From Polyodon spathula (lineage: Eukaryota > Chordata > Actinopteri > Acipenseriformes > Polyodontidae): a stretch of 64,000 nucleotides of DNA. Below are positions 60,066 through 64,000 of this stretch, one piece after another (within the stretch, counting starts at the first letter, position 1; each line of letters starts with the position of its first letter). The stretch spans positions 8,366,220-8,430,219 of the forward strand of contig NC_054558.1 in NCBI RefSeq assembly GCF_017654505.1. Direction: 5' to 3'. A program made the translations under genes and the position numbers. Below the pieces are notes generated by a model. It was not told the DNA's origin. It did not search any database and saw only the letters and a list, made by a program, of their open reading frames with translations.

Positions 60066-61794
60066 GTCAGTCGCTGTGGGGGTTTCACAGGGCTGGGAAC
60101 CGCTACCCCGGGGAGGGCAAGATGAAATCTCACCTAAGTCTGACCAGCAAAAGAAAAATGTGCTGCTTATATACAAAAATAAAATGTCTTGGTGGTAAGT
60201 CATTCATTTTGAATAAGCTGAAATACAGTCCTGACGAAGTACTTGTTGATTTCTTCTTTATTTTTAATCCAGTTTATGAATGCATTGTTTAGAATGGCAT
60301 GCCCCCCCCCCATAAAATATGACAGTTTAAATGGCTGAATTACAACATTGGAAACTGGACAGGCTGTGTTTGTCAGGGCAGGTAAATCCTCCATTGCACC
60401 TTCCCGCATGGCAGTTACTATAAAGAGCAAACGGCGAGCCCGGGTTTGATCTCTGTTCCAGTGCCGACTGCACGGCACTGCTCTCAATATACTATCCCTG
60501 CGCTGTACATTCAGAGGGGATTGACTCTTCCCGACAGCTCCTCCGCTTTGACGCGTAACTGAGTAGCTCATTCTGTTTCCGTCATGCTCGCCAACACGGC
60601 GTGCGACTGATGAGAAATGCATTTCCGCAGCCTAAGAGGCAAGCGTGTTGAATATTTAAAAAGGACTCTCTATCTGTCACTGGCCTGGAGCGGGCTGACT
60701 AAATACTGTATATGAAAGGGTTAAAAGGAAAGGCCCGGTTAATTGGCTCTGACTTGACAGGTTGAATGCATTACAATGCAAAGCCCAATCCTGCTTGTAT
60801 GTACATTTCATTTTTTCATTTTTTTTTTTTTTTCAATATGCCAAAGTTTCACCCTGGTAGTGCTTTCTGTCAGCCCCACTCATGTTATTAATCTACATGT
60901 TTTGAGAAAAAAAAAATCCCACGCGAACTATCAAGACAGCCCCATATTGAATAACACTGTTATTCTAATAGATGAAAGACAGGACTGTAGACCTATTGTT
61001 TGTTGTATTTATATTTTATACCCAGGAATCTAATACAGTACTTGCTAGGATCCTGCATGCTATGCCTTGCAGCGGGTACCAGTTAGACAGTGAATTTATT
61101 TTAGATGCCATTTCCACGTCGGTTTCTTTGCACGGTATCTGGTTTGTGCAGTCGTCATTTATATGAAGAAATATGCATGTGATCATCTTGCAGCTGCATT
61201 GCTGTTCATTCCTCCACAAGCCCACAGATCAGCCTCAGATCAGAGCACAGCAGGTAATGGAGGAGGTAGAAGGGTGTTAACTGCAGAAGTACTGAAAGAA
61301 TCCTCGCAGGCTGAGTGACTAACATGTCGATTTGAAAGTCGTTTTCAATGTCAGACAGAGGGGGTTGATTGTATCAGCCTATAATGTAGCTGTAGCATTG
61401 CACAGCACTGGAGCATTAGCAACCTGGGGTTTTCCAGGATAAAGTAAATGGTTTGATGCAATCTTGAACATCCAATCAGAAAACTCTATTCTCCAGTCTA
61501 GCCTGCTAAGATCTGTAGTCAAAGATTAAAAGACTATAGAGTGAATAGTTTGGTGCCCTGTGTGATCTCCTTTAAGAAACTGCTTCTCTAGGGAATCCGT
61601 ATAGCAGACATGCAGCCGGTGTTGTGAGTCAAACTGTAGCATAATTTAAAAAAAATTAAAGGCATTCAAATAGAAAAAGCTTGTGGATAAGATCAGCTGT
61701 GGCCCTAAGGGTGAGTTTTGAGAGAGAGAGAGAAAATAATCAAGCAAATCGTATGGAAATGTCAACAAGAAACACTAAATATAGCCATTTATAA

Positions 61795-61827
61795 TAAATA
61801 TATATATTATATATATATATATATAAT

Positions 61828-61859
<32 letters not shown>

Positions 61860-61861
61860 TA
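61795..61861. repeat. (TA)n / AT-rich repeat
   Basis: An interrupted TA microsatellite with TATTA interruptions. Confidence 0.9.
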
Positions 61862-62340
61862 TTCGAAGATTCTAATCTTCTGACACTGATTGTGTTTACT
61901 GCAGTGTTGGCTCTAGTTATAATTTTGTTGGACCAGCACTCACTAACTTCAGAACACTGGCATTGTCGCAGTATTCTGGAATCCTGATAACATTCTTATA
62001 CAGGCAAGTCCTTTAGCTGCGAATATGCCCCTCCCTTTAACACTCGTGTTCAATTCTATAGACCTTGAAAGAGTATTAGAAAATAACTCTTGTAAATGGC
62101 TGCAGTTATTTTACTGCTGGAGGTAACACGACTCCTAGTGCATCTCTGCTGGATCCGCTCCAGGTTTTACTGGGGGTTGAAATAGTTTCCAAATTAAGCT
62201 CTTGGCAGTAGAAAAGCCTGGACTGGCTCCAACTGCTATTGAATGGGAGTCTTAATTTCATCCCTGTGTTCCTGTTCCCGATTTAGACACCTTGTTTCAA
62301 TTGCTCATTAACTGCTTCATCCCAGGAACCAGCTGATAAT

Positions 62341-62342
62341 AC

Positions 62343-62383
<41 letters not shown>

Positions 62384-62384
62384 T
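62341..62384. repeat. (AAT)n microsatellite
   Basis: About 14 AAT units, nearly pure. Confidence 0.95.
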
Positions 62385-63076
62385 TACAGTTATCTGAACT
62401 AATACATCCTTGTTTAGATTCACTTTAGCATTTTCTGTTTCAGTCAGCACATCTGTGTCTTTTTAAAAGTTTAAAGCACCCATGTGGCCTCCAGGGGGCG
62501 CTCGAACGTGTCCTCTCTCCGCCTGTACACTGGACTGTAAGCAGCACTCCAGATAAGTTTTGGGTCTGGGAGTAAATTACCCTCTAATTAACACTGAAAG
62601 AGTAAAATGTATTTTCAGTGGGTAAAATGCAACATTACCTCGAAGTCATGAGTAATCTCGATAAATGCTGGACAATCTTTAATGGTAATGGGATAGGCGT
62701 TCAAAAAAGAGGCTTCTGTTTTAACTGCAATGTTACTTTGAACTACTGTACAAAAACTCTGTATTAAAATAAAATCAGAGACAACAGCTGTTTTTATTCA
62801 CTTTATTGGCCACAGCCAATACAACTTGGAAGAGACAGAACTTCTGTTTTAACATTGCATTCTTAAACTCAGTAAACATGTTAAAACGTCACTATAAAGC
62901 CATACAGAGAAATAAAATAAGGAAATGCATTAATAAGTTATCACACAGTTAGTTTAATACTATACCTGTATAATGTTTGCAGCGGTTGCCTCTGACGATG
63001 GTTGTAGTTGGATTTGTAGCTGGACTGGGGTGTTTACACTTCAATCTGTGTAACTTCAAATATGTTTTATTCTTAC

Positions 63077-63222
63077 TGTGATTGGCTACAAAGACAACAG
63101 GGCTAGTCAGAGATTGGATAATATTTGTTGGTTTGGTTTTTCTTGTGTAGAGTTTCCTGCATTGTATTCTGGGAGGTGTAGTTGTTAGTGGAAGTTTTAC
63201 AAATGGCGGGAGGGGATACAGA
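63077..63222. promoter_or_regulatory. Candidate intronic promoter-like motif cluster
   Basis: On the minus strand ACTACACCTCCCAGAATAC (63164-63182) fits the ZNF143/THAP11-type promoter motif ACTACAnnTCCCAG closely. Within 150 bp are two inverted CCAAT boxes (ATTGG at about 63081 and 63114) and CGCCATTT (about 63206-63213, minus strand), a YY1-like core. Such a combination is typical of TATA-less vertebrate promoters. No first exon was identified, so this is motif evidence only. Confidence 0.3.
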
Positions 63223-64000
63223 CAAGCGGTGCAGCAAAATTGCATATTTCTGATTTTTACTGATTCACAGCTTATCTGAACCACGGACTAACTATTAACC
63301 TGTCCCCTGCAACACTGCCCCCAGTGGGCAAAAGAAGCACCACGTGTGTTATTTGTCAGTGGCTTATGACAGTGTTGCAACAGCAAGTCACTCTGTAAAA
63401 TGTTTATAATACCCACTCCAATGCTGTGCCTCTACAGTCTCTATCATGCAGTATTGTTTTAGTTTTCTTTTATCACCACCCGCCAGTATTTCTCCTTTCT
63501 CCTCGTTAGTGTTGCTGGTAAGTGTATTATTGATAGAGGGGTGCCTAAAAACAGATGCTATTAAAAACCATCCTTCGCTTGTTCGCTTTATTTACAAAGA
63601 GAATGCCTGCTAAAAATGGAACGGCCCACTAGCCCAGGGCTCAGTCTGTGCCAGGCTCTCTCTTGTTTTTTAAAAAGAGTGGCATGCAGGGCAGGGGAAT
63701 GGTTATTAGAGAGGTGCATGTAAGCCTTGCCTGGTGTGATACTTTGTAATCAAGCACCAGAGCCAGTTCAACACAATTAACACAATTCCTTCTTCATGCA
63801 CAAGTGAGATAATGAAAGCCTCAGGTTCATTAATGAAACACAATTAAAAAGGTGGGGCTGGGAGCAACAGAGAGCCCTGCTTCTGGCAAGGAATAAAACG
63901 CTGGGAAATTAAATGGGCACAACACGGGCAGCACAAAGGGCTTTATTTGAGAGGGTTCATGGAGACCGCCAGGGCTTATTACACTATTCAGTAGCTTTTA

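Larger units (their letters stand above)
60066..64000 (+). other. plxna4 intron 18 (5' part)
   Basis: The next plexin exon, expected to begin with the conserved TESVAEKMLTNW, is not found before the window ends. The stretch contains poly-T (about 60818-60834), an AT/TTA repeat (61795-61861), an AAT repeat (about 62341-62384) and a cluster of promoter-like motifs (63077-63222). No RNA gene or transposon with clear ends was seen. Confidence 0.8.

Noticed and set aside
62949..63284. 111-codon minus-strand open frame under the promoter-like cluster
   Set aside because: No domain or signal; low-complexity Thr/Pro/Lys content and no splice or translation context to support it.

Overview
The window is vertebrate nuclear DNA, most likely from a ray-finned fish. 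It covers the middle of one large spliced gene on the + strand, plexin-A4 (plxna4). I read 18 consecutive coding exons from 13250 to 60065. All have GT-AG splice sites, and the reading frame holds across all 17 junctions (2,780 coding bases, 926 codons plus 2 bases). The predicted protein matches vertebrate plexin-A4 more closely than my recollection of plexin-A1 or -A3. It begins at the first PSI domain and stops inside the cytoplasmic Ras/Rap-GAP domain. The Sema-domain exons lie upstream of the window, and the rest of the GAP domain and the Rho-GTPase-binding domain lie downstream. Encoded in order are PSI1, IPT1, PSI2, IPT2, PSI3, IPT3, IPT4, IPT5, IPT6, the single transmembrane helix, the juxtamembrane segment and the N-terminal GAP segment. 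The product is a neuronal semaphorin-3 co-receptor that works with neuropilins in axon guidance.

Layout. Bases 1-13249 are the 3' part of an intron carrying a decayed Tc1-like transposon with very long inverted repeats (2147-3120) and a tRNA-type SINE (5520-5850). Exons 1-8 (13250-27391) encode PSI1 to PSI3. A repeat-rich 8.9-kb intron follows (27392-36300). It holds a palindromic MITE (28130-28324), a bipartite TTC/TTA microsatellite and a hAT-type element (33072-33897). Exon 9 (36301-36452) is followed by a 7.7-kb intron with a second hAT copy (40856-41545) and a nearly intact Tc1 transposon (42082-43730). Exons 10-13 (44134-49461) flank a different hAT-type element with a perfect 8-bp target duplication (46254-47604). 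The 7.8-kb intron between exons 13 and 14 carries a CR1-clade LINE with a long open reverse-transcriptase frame (about 50746-52966) and a decayed L2-clade LINE (about 53100-54470). Exons 14-18 (57239-60065) encode IPT5/6, the membrane span and the start of the GAP domain. The last 3.9 kb is intron.

Organism inference. The mix of Tc1, hAT, L2 and CR1 elements and a tRNA-derived SINE is typical of ray-finned fish. The CR1 3' end, and introns of several kilobases, remind me of non-teleost lineages (sturgeon, paddlefish, gar, bowfin), but this is from memory and was not tested.

I saw no prokaryotic genes, CRISPR arrays, rRNA or intact tRNA genes. No clearly new biological system emerged. The items most worth a second look are the hAT families, the MITE carrying a ZNF143/THAP11-like motif, a promoter-like motif cluster near 63.1 kb, and an unexplained patch with possible spliced coding sequence at 29.1-30.9 kb.
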